This document shows positions 8,239-18,873 of a stretch of DNA of 64,000 nt, in pieces. The stretch comes from Microbacterium sp. Bi121. Its GTDB lineage: Bacteria; Actinomycetota; Actinomycetes; Actinomycetales; Microbacteriaceae. The position numbers and the translations under genes were made by a program. The stretch lies in contig NZ_CAKKLJ010000009.1 in NCBI RefSeq assembly GCF_918698005.1, positions 1-64,000 of the forward strand, read 5' to 3'. Position 1 is the first letter of the stretch. Each line of letters opens with the position of its first letter. The notes beneath the pieces are model-generated. The model was not told where the DNA came from. It worked only from the letters and a program-made list of their open reading frames with translations, and did not search any database.

Positions 8239-9703
8239 CGTGGTGTCCTTTCTGCTCCGCTTCCCGCAGGATGCTGGCGGCCATGCCGTTGAAGATGATC
8301 CCGTGGAACGGCAGCAGCACCAGCCAGTAGAGCCGGCCGCTGAGGCCCTTGGGGAAGTACACGGCACGCTGCCGGTACGTGCTTCCGCCTTCGGCCGGCT
8401 CGACTCCGAGCTCCAGCCAGCCGCGACCAGGCATTCGCATCTCGGCTCGCAGCCGCAGCATCCGCCCTCGATCGATGGACTCCACGCGCCAGACATCGAT
8501 GACATCGCCGCTGTTGACCCTCGATGGGTGCCGACGTCCACGGCGCATGCCCACCCCGCCGACGAGACGGTCGATCCATCCCCGCGCGGCCCATGCCAGC
8601 GGGAAGGAGTGCCACCCCCTCTCACCGCCGATCGCCTCGATCACGTCCCACACCGCGCCCGGCTGCGCCGTCGTGCGACGTTCGCGCAGGTCGGTGAAGA
8701 CCGTGTGGCCCGCCCAGTCCGGGTCGCTCGGCAACGGGTCGCTCGGAGCGCCGGGAACCGTCGCGCTCTGCCAGCTCGTCTCGACCTCGCCGTCGGCTTC
8801 GCGGCGCAGCGCGAGACGCACGGCGGTGCGATACGGAAGCAGCCCCTCATCGGGCGGTGCGATGTGTTCGTCGATGTCGTGCTCGCCCACGATGCAGTCG
8901 TTCTGCAGGGAGGCGATGATCGGCACCGCGATCTGGCGGGGGATCGGGCTGACCAGGCTGACCCACTGCGAAGCGAGCCAGGGGGTGAGAACGGGAAGGG
9001 CGGCGATGTGCCGCTGCGGGAGCCCCGCCTCGACCGCGTAGCCGTTCATCATCTGCCCATACCGCAGGATGTCCGGGCCGCCGATGTCGAACGTCCGGTT
9101 GAGCTCCTCCTCGATGTCGACGGCGTGCACGAGGTACCGCAGCACGTCTCGGATGGCGATGGGCTGCACCCGGTTCCTCACCCAGCGGGGCGCCGGCATG
9201 TAGGGCAGCACCTCGGTGAGGTGTCGGATCATCTCGAAGGATGCGGACCCGGATCCGATCACGATGCCGGCCTGGAACACGATCGCCGGCACTGGGGAAT
9301 CGAGGAAGACCTGGCCGACCGCCGCACGGGATGCGAGGTGCTCCGAGAGGTTGCCGGTGCTCGGATGCAGTCCGCCCAGGTAGACGATGCGCCCCACACC
9401 GGAACCGGCGGCTGCTTCGGCGAACGTCTCGGCCGTCTGCTTCTCGGCCTTCCGGAACCCGCGCCCCGCGCTCATCGCATGCACGAGGTAGAACGCGACA
9501 TCGACGCCGTTCATCGCTCTTCTCGTCGCCACCGGGTCGGACAGATCGCCGGAGTAGACCTTCACCCGGCTTCGCCATGGCACGTCGCGCAGCTTCCACG
9601 CCGATCGGACGTAGACGCTGACGTCGTGTCCTGCGTCGAGCAGCTGCGGTACCAGGCGACCGCCGATGTATCCGGTCGCTCCGGTGACGAGCACGCGCGT
9701 CAT
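8231..9703 (-). CDS. NAD(P)-binding SDR-like protein with DUF2867 C-terminal domain
   Basis: The protein is 490 residues. An N-terminal Rossmann fold carries the nucleotide-binding GATGYIGG motif at residues 7-14 (atypical extended SDR family, NmrA/YbjT type), and residues about 330-490 resemble DUF2867, a START-like domain. GGAAGGAC precedes the ATG at 9703, which overlaps the crtEb stop as ATGA. Its place inside the carotenoid operon suggests a role in pigment or isoprenoid metabolism or in redox chemistry of membrane lipids, but the substrate is unknown. Confidence 0.85.
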   Translation of the reverse strand: MTRVLVTGATGYIGGRLVPQLLDAGHDVSVYVRSAWKLRDVPWRSRVKVYSGDLSDPVATRRAMNGVDVAFYLVHAMSAGRGFRKAEKQTAETFAEAAAGSGVGRIVYLGGLHPSTGNLSEHLASRAAVGQVFLDSPVPAIVFQAGIVIGSGSASFEMIRHLTEVLPYMPAPRWVRNRVQPIAIRDVLRYLVHAVDIEEELNRTFDIGGPDILRYGQMMNGYAVEAGLPQRHIAALPVLTPWLASQWVSLVSPIPRQIAVPIIASLQNDCIVGEHDIDEHIAPPDEGLLPYRTAVRLALRREADGEVETSWQSATVPGAPSDPLPSDPDWAGHTVFTDLRERRTTAQPGAVWDVIEAIGGERGWHSFPLAWAARGWIDRLVGGVGMRRGRRHPSRVNSGDVIDVWRVESIDRGRMLRLRAEMRMPGRGWLELGVEPAEGGSTYRQRAVYFPKGLSGRLYWLVLLPFHGIIFNGMAASILREAEQKGHHDE

Positions 9704-10596
9704 GAGAGTCCTTCCGTCCGGACGGAGTTCGTCCACAAGAGGATGAGCAGCATCGTGATGGCGAATCCCACCGCGTAGTTGATGGCGAGGAAGCGGCGCC
9801 AGGCACGGTTGGCCGACGCCGATCGCGCATCGTCGATGGTGAGATACGGCGCGACGATCGCGATGTACGGAAGCACGGCGAGCGCGGCCAGGCTCGCCGG
9901 CCACGGTGTGAACAGCATGAGCACACCGGCGATGACCCACAGCCCGACCGCGAGCCTGACCGTCGCCGCTGCCCCGAACACGGTCGCGATGGACCCGATT
10001 CCGGCATCGCGATCAGGGACGATGTCCTGCACGGCACCGAACGCATGGCTGGCCATGCCCCAGCAGAAGAACGCGATCATCGTCATGACGAGCGCCGGTG
10101 TCATCGTCGTGCCGGCGAGCGCTGCGGCGTACAGCGCAGGCGAGACGAAATGCGTGCTCGACGTGATCGAGTCGAGCACCGGGATCTCCTTGAAGCGCAG
10201 CCCGGGCACCGAGTAGGCCAGGACCGCGAACATGCTCACCGCCAGGACGAGCCACGACAGCGGACGGTGGGCTCCGAGGATCACGAGCGCGACCACGGAC
10301 ACCCCGGCGAGAACGCCCGACACCACCAGGGTCGCGCGGTGCAGCGACGGCGGCAGCTTCGCCCCCTCCGCACCGCCCTTGCGGGGGTTCGCGAGGTCGG
10401 ATTCGTAGTCGAACACGTCGTTCACGCCGTACATCGCGAGGTTGTACGGCACGAGGAAGAACAGCGTCCCCACCACGAAGGCGAGATCGATGGTGCCGGT
10501 CGTCAGCAGGTAGACGGCGGCGAAGGGGTACGCCGTATTGATCCAGCTCAGCGGACGCGAGGCGACGAGCAGGGTGCGGACGGCGTGCTCAGGCAT
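9700..10596 (-). CDS. crtEb: Lycopene elongase / UbiA-type prenyltransferase
   Basis: This 298-residue integral membrane prenyltransferase carries the first Asp-rich motif NDVFDYESD (about residue 58) and a second one around VQDIVPDRDAG. In C50 carotenoid pathways CrtEb adds C5 isoprenyl units to both ends of lycopene to give flavuxanthin-type intermediates. The ATG at 10596 overlaps the crtYf stop by 8 bp. Order (crtE-B-I-Ye-Yf-Eb) matches the Corynebacterium/Micrococcus-type C50 clusters, which strongly supports the assignment over a menaquinone or heme prenyltransferase. Confidence 0.9.
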   Translation of the reverse strand: MPEHAVRTLLVASRPLSWINTAYPFAAVYLLTTGTIDLAFVVGTLFFLVPYNLAMYGVNDVFDYESDLANPRKGGAEGAKLPPSLHRATLVVSGVLAGVSVVALVILGAHRPLSWLVLAVSMFAVLAYSVPGLRFKEIPVLDSITSSTHFVSPALYAAALAGTTMTPALVMTMIAFFCWGMASHAFGAVQDIVPDRDAGIGSIATVFGAAATVRLAVGLWVIAGVLMLFTPWPASLAALAVLPYIAIVAPYLTIDDARSASANRAWRRFLAINYAVGFAITMLLILLWTNSVRTEGLS

Positions 10597-10924
10597 CCAT
10601 TCGCTCCGTCCTCGCGCGGGTACCGCCGAGCATCTGCCAGACGCCGGCGAGCAGGAGGGAACCGGCGATCGGGTAGAGGAGGTCCTCGATGGGCATGAGA
10701 ACCAGTCGGATGCCGGAGATGCCGTCTTCGCGGTAGTCGAAGAATCCCGCCGCGATCATGATGTTGTCGAACACGGCGGTCAGCACGAGCAGCACCACCG
10801 TCGCGACGGCCCACGAGGTGACGTAGGTCCGCGCTTCGTCTCGGCGCCCGGCGACGGCGAAGCCGCTGAGGAACACCACGAGACTCACGGCGACGAACGG
10901 AAGGGAGAGCAGCAGGTATGTCAT
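10589..10924 (-). CDS. crtYf: C50 carotenoid epsilon-cyclase subunit
   Basis: The protein has 111 residues and three membrane helices. It carries the lycopene-cyclase-domain signature PIEDLLYPIAGSLLLAG near residue 80. In C50 pathways CrtYe and CrtYf form a heterodimeric cyclase. The ATG at 10924 overlaps the upstream gene as ATGA. The longer open frame upstream is only shadow sequence. Which of the two small subunits is Ye and which Yf is assigned by gene order. Confidence 0.87.
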   Translation of the reverse strand: MTYLLLSLPFVAVSLVVFLSGFAVAGRRDEARTYVTSWAVATVVLLVLTAVFDNIMIAAGFFDYREDGISGIRLVLMPIEDLLYPIAGSLLLAGVWQMLGGTRARTERMDA

Positions 10925-11244
10925 CGGGGCGTCTCCCGCTCTCGCCTGCGCTGCCATCCGCTCAGAAGGATGAGGGTGAGGTAACTGAGGAAGATGAGGA
11001 ACAGCAGCTCTTCCACGGGGAACTCCGGCGCCAGCAGCAGGCCGGTCGCCCAGTCCGAGTCGACGTGGCGGAAGACGCCGAGGCCGATGCCGACGGCATC
11101 CCAGGCGATGAAGAAGAGCAGGCCGATCGCGAGCGCCGCAGCACCGGCCACCGGGCGCCGCCGGAGGACGAGCGAGAACCGCACGTCCAGCAGCACGAGG
11201 CACGCCGCGCTGATCACCAGTGACGCTGCGTAGACGACGTTCAT
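10921..11244 (-). CDS. crtYe: C50 carotenoid epsilon-cyclase subunit
   Basis: The protein has 107 residues with three hydrophobic helices and a PVEELLFLIFLSYL motif, the partner of PIEDLLYP in the next gene. These Glu-rich motifs are typical of the split lycopene cyclase of Actinobacteria. GGAGGTG precedes the ATG at 11244, which overlaps the crtI stop as ATGA, so stoichiometric translation of both subunits is likely. Confidence 0.87.
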   Translation of the reverse strand: MNVVYAASLVISAACLVLLDVRFSLVLRRRPVAGAAALAIGLLFFIAWDAVGIGLGVFRHVDSDWATGLLLAPEFPVEELLFLIFLSYLTLILLSGWQRRRERETPR

Positions 11245-12848
11245 CGCACCTCCAGCGAATCGGACTTGAACGACTCCGGCTCCAGAGGCCCCGGCGAACG
11301 ATCGCCCCTGACGTGCTTGAGCACGAGTTCGGCGCTGATCAGGCACATCGGCAGCCCGACACCCGGCACCGTGGTCGCCCCTGCGTAGAAGAGCCCGTCC
11401 ACGCGGCGCGAACGGGTCACCCCGCGGAAGAACGCGCTCTGCGACAGGGTGTGCGCCGGCCCCAGGGCGCTGCCGCGGAAGCTGTTGAACTGCGATTCGA
11501 AATCGGCGGGGCCGACCGTGCGCCGCACGACGATCCGTGAGGCGAGGCCGGGGATGTCAGCCCACTGGGCGATCTGAGCGATCGCGGCATCCGCCACAGC
11601 ATTCACGGTCTCATCGCCTGACGCGCCGATTCCCCCGCGACCGATGGTCGTGTCCGGCGGCAACGGGATCAGCACGAAGAGGTTCTCCGCTCCGGCCGGG
11701 GCGACGTCGTCATCCGTCGCGCTCGGCTTGCAGACGTAGATCGACGGCGTGTGCGGAACGCGGCGCCTCGGCCCGAAGATCGCGTCGAAGTTGTCGTGCC
11801 AGTCGTCGGAGAAGAACAGGGTGTGGTGCAACAGCTCGGGCAGGGCCCCGTCGACACCGAGCATGACGAGCACGGCGCTCGGACCGGAGATCTGCGTGTC
11901 CCACTTCTTCGGCGGGTACGAACGGTCGGCGGGCGCCAGCAGCACGGTCTCGGTGTGATGCTCGTCGACCGCCGAGACGATGAGGTCGGCATCCAGTCTG
12001 CACGTCTCGCCGTTCCGCTCGTACTCGACGGCGCGCGCTGCACCGCTTTCGCTGATGATGGCCGTGACGTCGCTGCCGGTGAGCATCTCGACGCCGTTCT
12101 CGCGGGCGAGAGCGGTCAGAGATGTCACGAAAGCCCGGAACCCGCCGCGGGGGTACTGCACGCCATCGACGAGGTCCATGTGGCTCATCAGGTGATAGAG
12201 CGCCGGCGCATCGAAGGGCGACGTGCCGAGGAACACCGCCGGGTAGCCGAGGATCTTCCGCAGCATCGGGTCGTGGAACCGCCTCGCGATGAACGACCAC
12301 AGCGAGCGGGCCAGCAGCGGGACGACGGCCGGGGCAGAGGCGAGGACGGCCGGCGACGTGAAGTCGCGCCAGGACGAGAACGGGTTGTAGAGGAACGAGC
12401 GGACCGCCGCCCGGTAGGTCTTCGTCGCGGAGGCGAGGTAGCGACGAGCGCGGATGCCGGCACCGCGCTCACGGCTCTCGAAGAGCTCGGCGGTGTCGTC
12501 CACCCCGGTGCGCACGTCGATGGGCGCCGGGGCTTCGTCCGCCCGCGCGCTGTGCAGCGCGGGCTCACCGTAGACGCGGTAGCCGGGTTGCAGCGGAACC
12601 AGGTCGAGCTGCTCGGCGGTCGTGGTGCCCAGCATCCGGTAGAAGTGCTCGAACACCTCCGGCATGAGGTACCAGGACGGCCCGGTGTCGAACGTGAAGC
12701 CGTCCTGCTCCCAGGCGCCGGCCCTGCCGCCGAGATCGGCGTTCTTCTCGAGCACGGTCACCTGGTGGCCGTCGCGCGCGAGCAGGCACGCCGCAGCAAG
12801 ACCACTGACGCCTCCCCCGATGACGATGACGCGGGATGCCGGTTTCAC
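11241..12848 (-). CDS. crtI: Phytoene desaturase
   Basis: CrtI converts phytoene to lycopene through four desaturations using FAD. The 535-residue protein has the N-terminal dinucleotide-binding motif (IGGGVSGLAAACLLA, residues about 9-23), the family's TGPSWYLMPEVFE segment near residue 55, and the C-terminal FAD-contact motif YAGATTVPGVGLPMC. The start is GTG at 12848, coupled to the crtB stop as GTGA, with AGGAGC upstream. The length is normal for bacterial CrtI. Confidence 0.95.
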   Translation of the reverse strand: MKPASRVIVIGGGVSGLAAACLLARDGHQVTVLEKNADLGGRAGAWEQDGFTFDTGPSWYLMPEVFEHFYRMLGTTTAEQLDLVPLQPGYRVYGEPALHSARADEAPAPIDVRTGVDDTAELFESRERGAGIRARRYLASATKTYRAAVRSFLYNPFSSWRDFTSPAVLASAPAVVPLLARSLWSFIARRFHDPMLRKILGYPAVFLGTSPFDAPALYHLMSHMDLVDGVQYPRGGFRAFVTSLTALARENGVEMLTGSDVTAIISESGAARAVEYERNGETCRLDADLIVSAVDEHHTETVLLAPADRSYPPKKWDTQISGPSAVLVMLGVDGALPELLHHTLFFSDDWHDNFDAIFGPRRRVPHTPSIYVCKPSATDDDVAPAGAENLFVLIPLPPDTTIGRGGIGASGDETVNAVADAAIAQIAQWADIPGLASRIVVRRTVGPADFESQFNSFRGSALGPAHTLSQSAFFRGVTRSRRVDGLFYAGATTVPGVGLPMCLISAELVLKHVRGDRSPGPLEPESFKSDSLEVR

Positions 12849-13744
12849 AGTGCTCCTCGCACGATCGGACGCCGCTCATGCCGCGCCGCTCTCATTGCCA
12901 GAGCGCGGGCCAGGATGCTGGCTTTGACCGGCGTCGGAACTCGGACTCGGGTGCGCAGGAGGACATCGGTCGACGTGGTCTCGATGCGATCCGTGAGCTC
13001 GCAGAACATCGTTCGCGCCGCCCAGACCGCGGGGCGGCATCCCTCCGCCAGCAGAGGGATCGCGGCATCGGCTGCGCGCAGATCCGCCCGAATGGATCGG
13101 ACGATCCCCGCCTTCGCATCGTCCGTGAACTCGGTGGCCGTGCCGGGGAAGTACGTGCGCCCGAGCTGGTCGTGGTCTTCGGCGAAGTCGCGGAGGAAGT
13201 TGACCTTCTGGAACGCGGCCCCGAGGCGGCGGGCGCCGCTGTGCAGCCGTTCGCGCTCCTCCGGTTCGCGATCGGCCCCGGCTTCGAAGACCGCCAGGCA
13301 CATGAGGCCGACCACCTCGGCCGATCCGTAGATGTACTCGTCCAGGGCAACGGCATCGAGAGCAGCGTCGTCGAGATCGCGCCGCATCGACGCGAAGAAC
13401 GGGCGGCACAGCTCCATGTCGATGCCGTGCTCACGTGCCGTCAGGGCGAATGCATGCACGACGAGGTTGGTGCTGAACCCGAGCGTCAGGGCGCGCGCCG
13501 TGTCGGCCTCCAGTTCGTCGAGCAGGATGCCCCTGGTGCGAGTGTCGACGCCGACGCTCTCCGCCGGGCCGTCCACGAGCTCGTCGGCGAGGCGCACCAG
13601 CGCATACAGGTGGGCGATGTGCTCGCGCTTCGCCGCGGGAAGCAGCCTGCTCGCCCACCCGAACGACGTCGAGTAACGGCGGATGACGGTCGACGCGCTG
13701 GCGTTCGCCGTCTCGTTGTAGAGCTCGATGCCGGTGGCGTTCAT
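12845..13744 (-). CDS. crtB: Phytoene synthase
   Basis: CrtB condenses two geranylgeranyl diphosphates head-to-head into phytoene. The protein has 299 residues with the first Asp-rich motif DELVD near residue 52 and the second NFLRDFAEDHD near 172, both needed for Mg2+/diphosphate binding. The ATG at 13744 overlaps the crtE stop (ATGA); a longer upstream frame is shadow sequence. Confidence 0.95.
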   Translation of the reverse strand: MNATGIELYNETANASASTVIRRYSTSFGWASRLLPAAKREHIAHLYALVRLADELVDGPAESVGVDTRTRGILLDELEADTARALTLGFSTNLVVHAFALTAREHGIDMELCRPFFASMRRDLDDAALDAVALDEYIYGSAEVVGLMCLAVFEAGADREPEERERLHSGARRLGAAFQKVNFLRDFAEDHDQLGRTYFPGTATEFTDDAKAGIVRSIRADLRAADAAIPLLAEGCRPAVWAARTMFCELTDRIETTSTDVLLRTRVRVPTPVKASILARALAMRAARHERRPIVRGAL

Positions 13745-14796
13745 GAGTCCCGCGAACTGCACGCGTACGTCAACGCGGCGAGCTGATCGCGCAGCACGAC
13801 CGGGATGCCCGCGTCCCGGATCAATCGGTGGACTTCGTCGCACCGCTCAGCGATCACGGACTCGACGATCCTGAGCGCGCCGGAATCCTGAATCACGCGG
13901 CGAAGGCGCTGCCCACCCGCCTCGTCGAGCAGCCCATCGCCGAAGAGCGGGGCGACGGCCGCCCAGGCGGGGTCGGTGCGCGCGTACGCGACGAGCAGGG
14001 TCTCCTTGCCCTCTCGCAGGTCGCTCAGCGTCGATTTGCCCGTGCGCTCCTCGTCTCCGAACAGGCCGAGCACGTCGTCCTGCAGCTGATAGATCACGCC
14101 GATCCGGCGGGCGATCCCGGTGAGCTCGACGATGACGGATGCGGATGCGCCGGCGAGGATCGCCGCGAGGACGAGAGGCGCCTGGAACGAGTAGGCAGCG
14201 GTCTTCCGCTCCACCATCCGCAGCACGTCCTCGGGTCCGGACGGCTCGAGGTGCAGGCTCAGCCACACATCGCTGTGCTCTCCGGCCGCACTCTCGTGAA
14301 CGGCATCCTCGAGGGCGTCGAGCATCGCGTGCCGACGCTCCGCATCGACGTCGAGGCGGGCGATGATCGAGTGCGCCGTGGTCAGCATGAGATCACCGGC
14401 GAGGATCGAGGATGCTTCGCCCCACGCCCGTGCGTCCTCGCGCTCGGCGCCGAGCAGCACGGCATCCATCGCGAATCTGCCGGTGATATTCAGCTCGCCC
14501 CTGCGCGTCAGGTCGCGATCGATCACGTCATCGTGGATGACGAAAGCCAGGTGGAGGAGCTCGACGGCGCACGCCGTGTCCATCGCCGATCGCTCATCCG
14601 ATCCGCCGAGTGCGGCGTAGGCGTCCATCAGCAGCCGTGGGCGAAGCTTCTTGCCGCCGCTCGCCATGGCCGCGAGCGCCTCCCAGAGCTGTTCGAAGGA
14701 GGGAGGGTAGGAGCGCGCTCGCCGCCGCGCGGTCGCCAGGATCTCGTGCAGCCGCTCGTCGAACGTCGTGGCGACCTGAGCCGTGCCCTCAGACAT
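13741..14796 (-). CDS. crtE: Geranylgeranyl diphosphate synthase (polyprenyl synthetase)
   Basis: This 351-residue trans-isoprenyl diphosphate synthase has both Asp-rich motifs: FARM DDVID (about residue 92) in an HDDVIDRD context, and SARM YQLQDDVLG near residue 240. It makes the C20 donor for crtB and probably the C5-elongated substrates of the pathway. It starts 8 bp inside the idi gene. The chain length (GGPP) is inferred from the operon. Confidence 0.93.
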   Translation of the reverse strand: MSEGTAQVATTFDERLHEILATARRRARSYPPSFEQLWEALAAMASGGKKLRPRLLMDAYAALGGSDERSAMDTACAVELLHLAFVIHDDVIDRDLTRRGELNITGRFAMDAVLLGAEREDARAWGEASSILAGDLMLTTAHSIIARLDVDAERRHAMLDALEDAVHESAAGEHSDVWLSLHLEPSGPEDVLRMVERKTAAYSFQAPLVLAAILAGASASVIVELTGIARRIGVIYQLQDDVLGLFGDEERTGKSTLSDLREGKETLLVAYARTDPAWAAVAPLFGDGLLDEAGGQRLRRVIQDSGALRIVESVIAERCDEVHRLIRDAGIPVVLRDQLAALTYACSSRDS

Positions 14797-15337
14797 GAGC
14801 GCCGACCTCTGCTCCAGCGCGTGTCAGGTGCGGCGCCAGTTCTGCGAGGTGCTCCACGAGCCACGGGCTGAAGGCCCACGGCGCAGCGCCGACCGCTGCC
14901 ACCAGCGCCGATGGGTTCGTCCACCGGAACTCGGCGACCTCGTCGGGGTTCGGGTCGAGTGACGAGACGGCGCGCGCTGTGAAGACCGGGCAGTACTCGT
15001 TCTCCTGGATGCCGGATGCATCGCGTGCCACGTAGCCGAACTCGGGCAGCACGCACACGATCTCATCGACATCGATGCCCAGCTCGAACGCCGCTCGGCG
15101 CCGCACGGCATCCTCCAGCGACTCGCCAGGATGCGGATGACCGCACACCGCGTTCGTCCAGACGCCGGGCCAGGTGAGCTTGCCCAGCGCCCTCCGCGTC
15201 ACGAGAAGCCTGCCGTCCGCATCGACGATATGGCACGAGAATGCGAGGTGCCGAGGAGTGGACTCCCCGTGCACCGTCGACTTGTCATGCACGCCGGTCG
15301 GTGCACCGTCGTCGTCGACGAGAACGACCATCTCCAC
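14789..15337 (-). CDS. idi: Isopentenyl-diphosphate delta-isomerase (type 1, Nudix)
   Basis: Idi interconverts IPP and DMAPP and so feeds crtE. The 182-residue Nudix protein shows the catalytic Cys region (TNAVCGHPHPGE, about residue 68) and the ENEYCPVF segment with the catalytic Glu, both diagnostic of type 1 Idi. The GTG at 15337 is chosen because AGGTGG lies 6 nt upstream; an ATG two codons in (15331) is the alternative. It is the first gene of the carotenoid operon. Confidence 0.93.
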   Translation of the reverse strand: MEMVVLVDDDGAPTGVHDKSTVHGESTPRHLAFSCHIVDADGRLLVTRRALGKLTWPGVWTNAVCGHPHPGESLEDAVRRRAAFELGIDVDEIVCVLPEFGYVARDASGIQENEYCPVFTARAVSSLDPNPDEVAEFRWTNPSALVAAVGAAPWAFSPWLVEHLAELAPHLTRAGAEVGAHV

Positions 15338-15457
15338 GTCGCACCACCTTTCGTCCGCCACTCTCGTTTTGTTAGCTTGGCGAGAGGTATGCTTAGCGTA
15401 ACAGGTAGGATTGCATAGCGCACCAGCCCGCACAGAGCCGCGCAGAAGGGGCCAGCG
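15338..15457. promoter_or_regulatory. Divergent idi/crt - marR control region
   Basis: This 120-bp divergent intergenic region is AT-rich for this genome. It contains spaced inverted words TGTTA (15370-15374) / TAACA (15399-15403) and TATGC (15388-15392) / GCATA (15413-15417), and three TAGC-containing repeats (TTAGCTT, TTAGCG, ATAGCG). CrtR-type MarR regulators bind such divergent regions. The exact boxes and promoters are not certain. Confidence 0.5.
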
Positions 15458-17517
<2,060 letters not shown>

Positions 17518-17578
17518 CGGTCTTCGCGACACGGACGGCCAGGGTACGTGTTCCGGCGCAGCTGAGCATCCGCTGAAT

Positions 17579-17604
17579 TAACTTGCACACACTTGTGCAC
17601 GTTA
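17579..17604. promoter_or_regulatory. 26-bp dyad operator over the TetR-operon promoter
   Basis: TAAC-T-TGCACA, a 4-nt spacer (CACT), then TGTGCA-C-GTTA form an inverted repeat with a single mismatched pair. A promoter can be read across it: -35 TTGCAC (17583-17588), 17-nt spacer, -10 TACTCT (17606-17611). That would put the transcript start at the GTG at 17618. The position fits autorepression by the adjacent TetR protein. Confidence 0.7.
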
Positions 17605-17617
17605 TTACTCTGGAGTG

Positions 17618-18253
17618 GTGACTCAGACGACCCGCGCACCCCGGAGCGACGCACGCGCCAACCGTGAAAGCATCCTCGCCGCCGCACGCGAGACTCTCGC
17701 GAACGATCCGCGCGCGTCGATCGACGTCATCGCCCGCGCCGCCGGGCTCAGTCGCCGCGCACTCTACGGCCACTTCGACGACCGTGCCGCGCTCGTCACC
17801 GAGCTCATCGCAACCGGCGCACAGCGCTTCAACGCGATCGCGGAGGAGCCGGCGACCGCAGACGCCCGCCTCGACCTGGCCCGCCTCGCCGCTCGGCTGT
17901 GGGGCGCTGCCGAGGACGTGCAGCTCATCGCCGCCGTCGCCCTCGACGACGAGCACGTCGCCTCGACCGCCGCGGCGCTCGCGCCGGTTCGGCGGATGCT
18001 GCTCGAGATCGTGCGCCAGGGGCAGTCGGCCCAGACCCTGCGCACCGACATGGATGCCGAGACCCTCGCCCGCATCATCGAGGAGGGTGCGCGCACGTTC
18101 GTGACCAGGGCGCCCGCGTTCACGGCATCCGTCGCCGACGCCCGATCCATCGCCGTGCGCGCCATGCTCAGCATCGGCGGGCTCTCCTGGCGCGAGTCCG
18201 AAGAGCTTCTCCAGGCTCACCCAGACCTGCTCTCGAAGGAGACCGCCCGATGA
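17618..18253 (+). CDS. TetR/AcrR-family regulator
   Basis: The protein is about 211 residues. A TetR N-terminal helix-turn-helix at residues 18-60 (AARETL...IDVIARAAGLSRRALYGHFDDR) is followed by an alpha-helical ligand domain. It is followed with an ATGA overlap by the degenerate ABC gene and then YhgE/Pip, so it probably controls this three-gene operon through the dyad just upstream. GTG 17618 is preferred over 17615 because it sits 6 nt after the -10 box. The inducer is unknown. Confidence 0.88.
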   Translation: MTQTTRAPRSDARANRESILAAARETLANDPRASIDVIARAAGLSRRALYGHFDDRAALVTELIATGAQRFNAIAEEPATADARLDLARLAARLWGAAEDVQLIAAVALDDEHVASTAAALAPVRRMLLEIVRQGQSAQTLRTDMDAETLARIIEEGARTFVTRAPAFTASVADARSIAVRAMLSIGGLSWRESEELLQAHPDLLSKETAR

Positions 18254-18873
18254 GGATCGAACTCCACGGCGTCTCGAAAGGACGCCAGGGGCAGGCTCTG
18301 CCGGAGACCTCGCTCTCCTATGAGACCGGCACCGCGACGGTCGCATTCGCAGAGACCGAGCAGCGTCCGACCGTGCTCGGCCTCATCGCGAGCGGTCGGA
18401 TGCGCTCCGACACCGGTCGCGTCACGATCGATGACGACGAGGATGCCGCCCTGCTGCGCCGTCGCATCGCCCTGATCGACGCCCCGGACGTCAACGACCC
18501 GCACCCGGACGTCGCCGTCGCCGGAGTCGTCGGCGAAGAACTCATGTTTGCGGGCCGCGGTGCGACTCCCCTGCACGCGCGCCGCTGGTTGAAGAACACG
18601 GGCTACCCGGAGCTCGCGGGCCTGCCGTTCAGCGCCGTGCCCACCGCGGCCCGCGTGCGGATCCTCTGCGAACTCGCGGTGCTGCGGGAGGGCGTCGAGG
18701 GCCTCGTGCTCGTGCATCCTGACCGTCATGGCGGTCGCCCAGAATCGTGGTGGCCGGTCGTGCGCGAGTTCGCCGACCGCGGCCTCGCCGTGCTCGTGAT
18801 CGTGGGAGGCGCGGCAGCCGCCGCGATCGAGCGGATGCCGGTGGAAGCCCCGGCATCTGCCGAGGAGGAGTGA
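18250..18873 (+). CDS. Degenerate ABC-ATPase-like protein (no Walker A)
   Basis: The 207-residue protein reads like an ABC ATPase frame: an N-terminal GVSKGRQGQALPETSLSYETG strand pattern, and SDTGRVTIDD where the usual SGxVxxDG lies. The P-loop region is AFAETEQRPT, so GxxGxGKST is missing. At the signature position it reads FSAVPTAARVRILCELAVL instead of LSGGQ. At Walker B it reads GLVLVHPDR instead of LLLDEP. It is unlikely to hydrolyse ATP. It is wedged between TetR (ATGA overlap) and YhgE/Pip (1-bp overlap). It may be a structural partner of the membrane protein; this homology is my reading and needs structure comparison. Confidence 0.65.
   Translation: MRIELHGVSKGRQGQALPETSLSYETGTATVAFAETEQRPTVLGLIASGRMRSDTGRVTIDDDEDAALLRRRIALIDAPDVNDPHPDVAVAGVVGEELMFAGRGATPLHARRWLKNTGYPELAGLPFSAVPTAARVRILCELAVLREGVEGLVLVHPDRHGGRPESWWPVVREFADRGLAVLVIVGGAAAAAIERMPVEAPASAEEE

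Noticed and set aside
8015-9778. A 587-codon plus-strand frame over hemH and the SDR gene
   Set aside because: Antisense shadow of two recognisable genes with good starts and family motifs.
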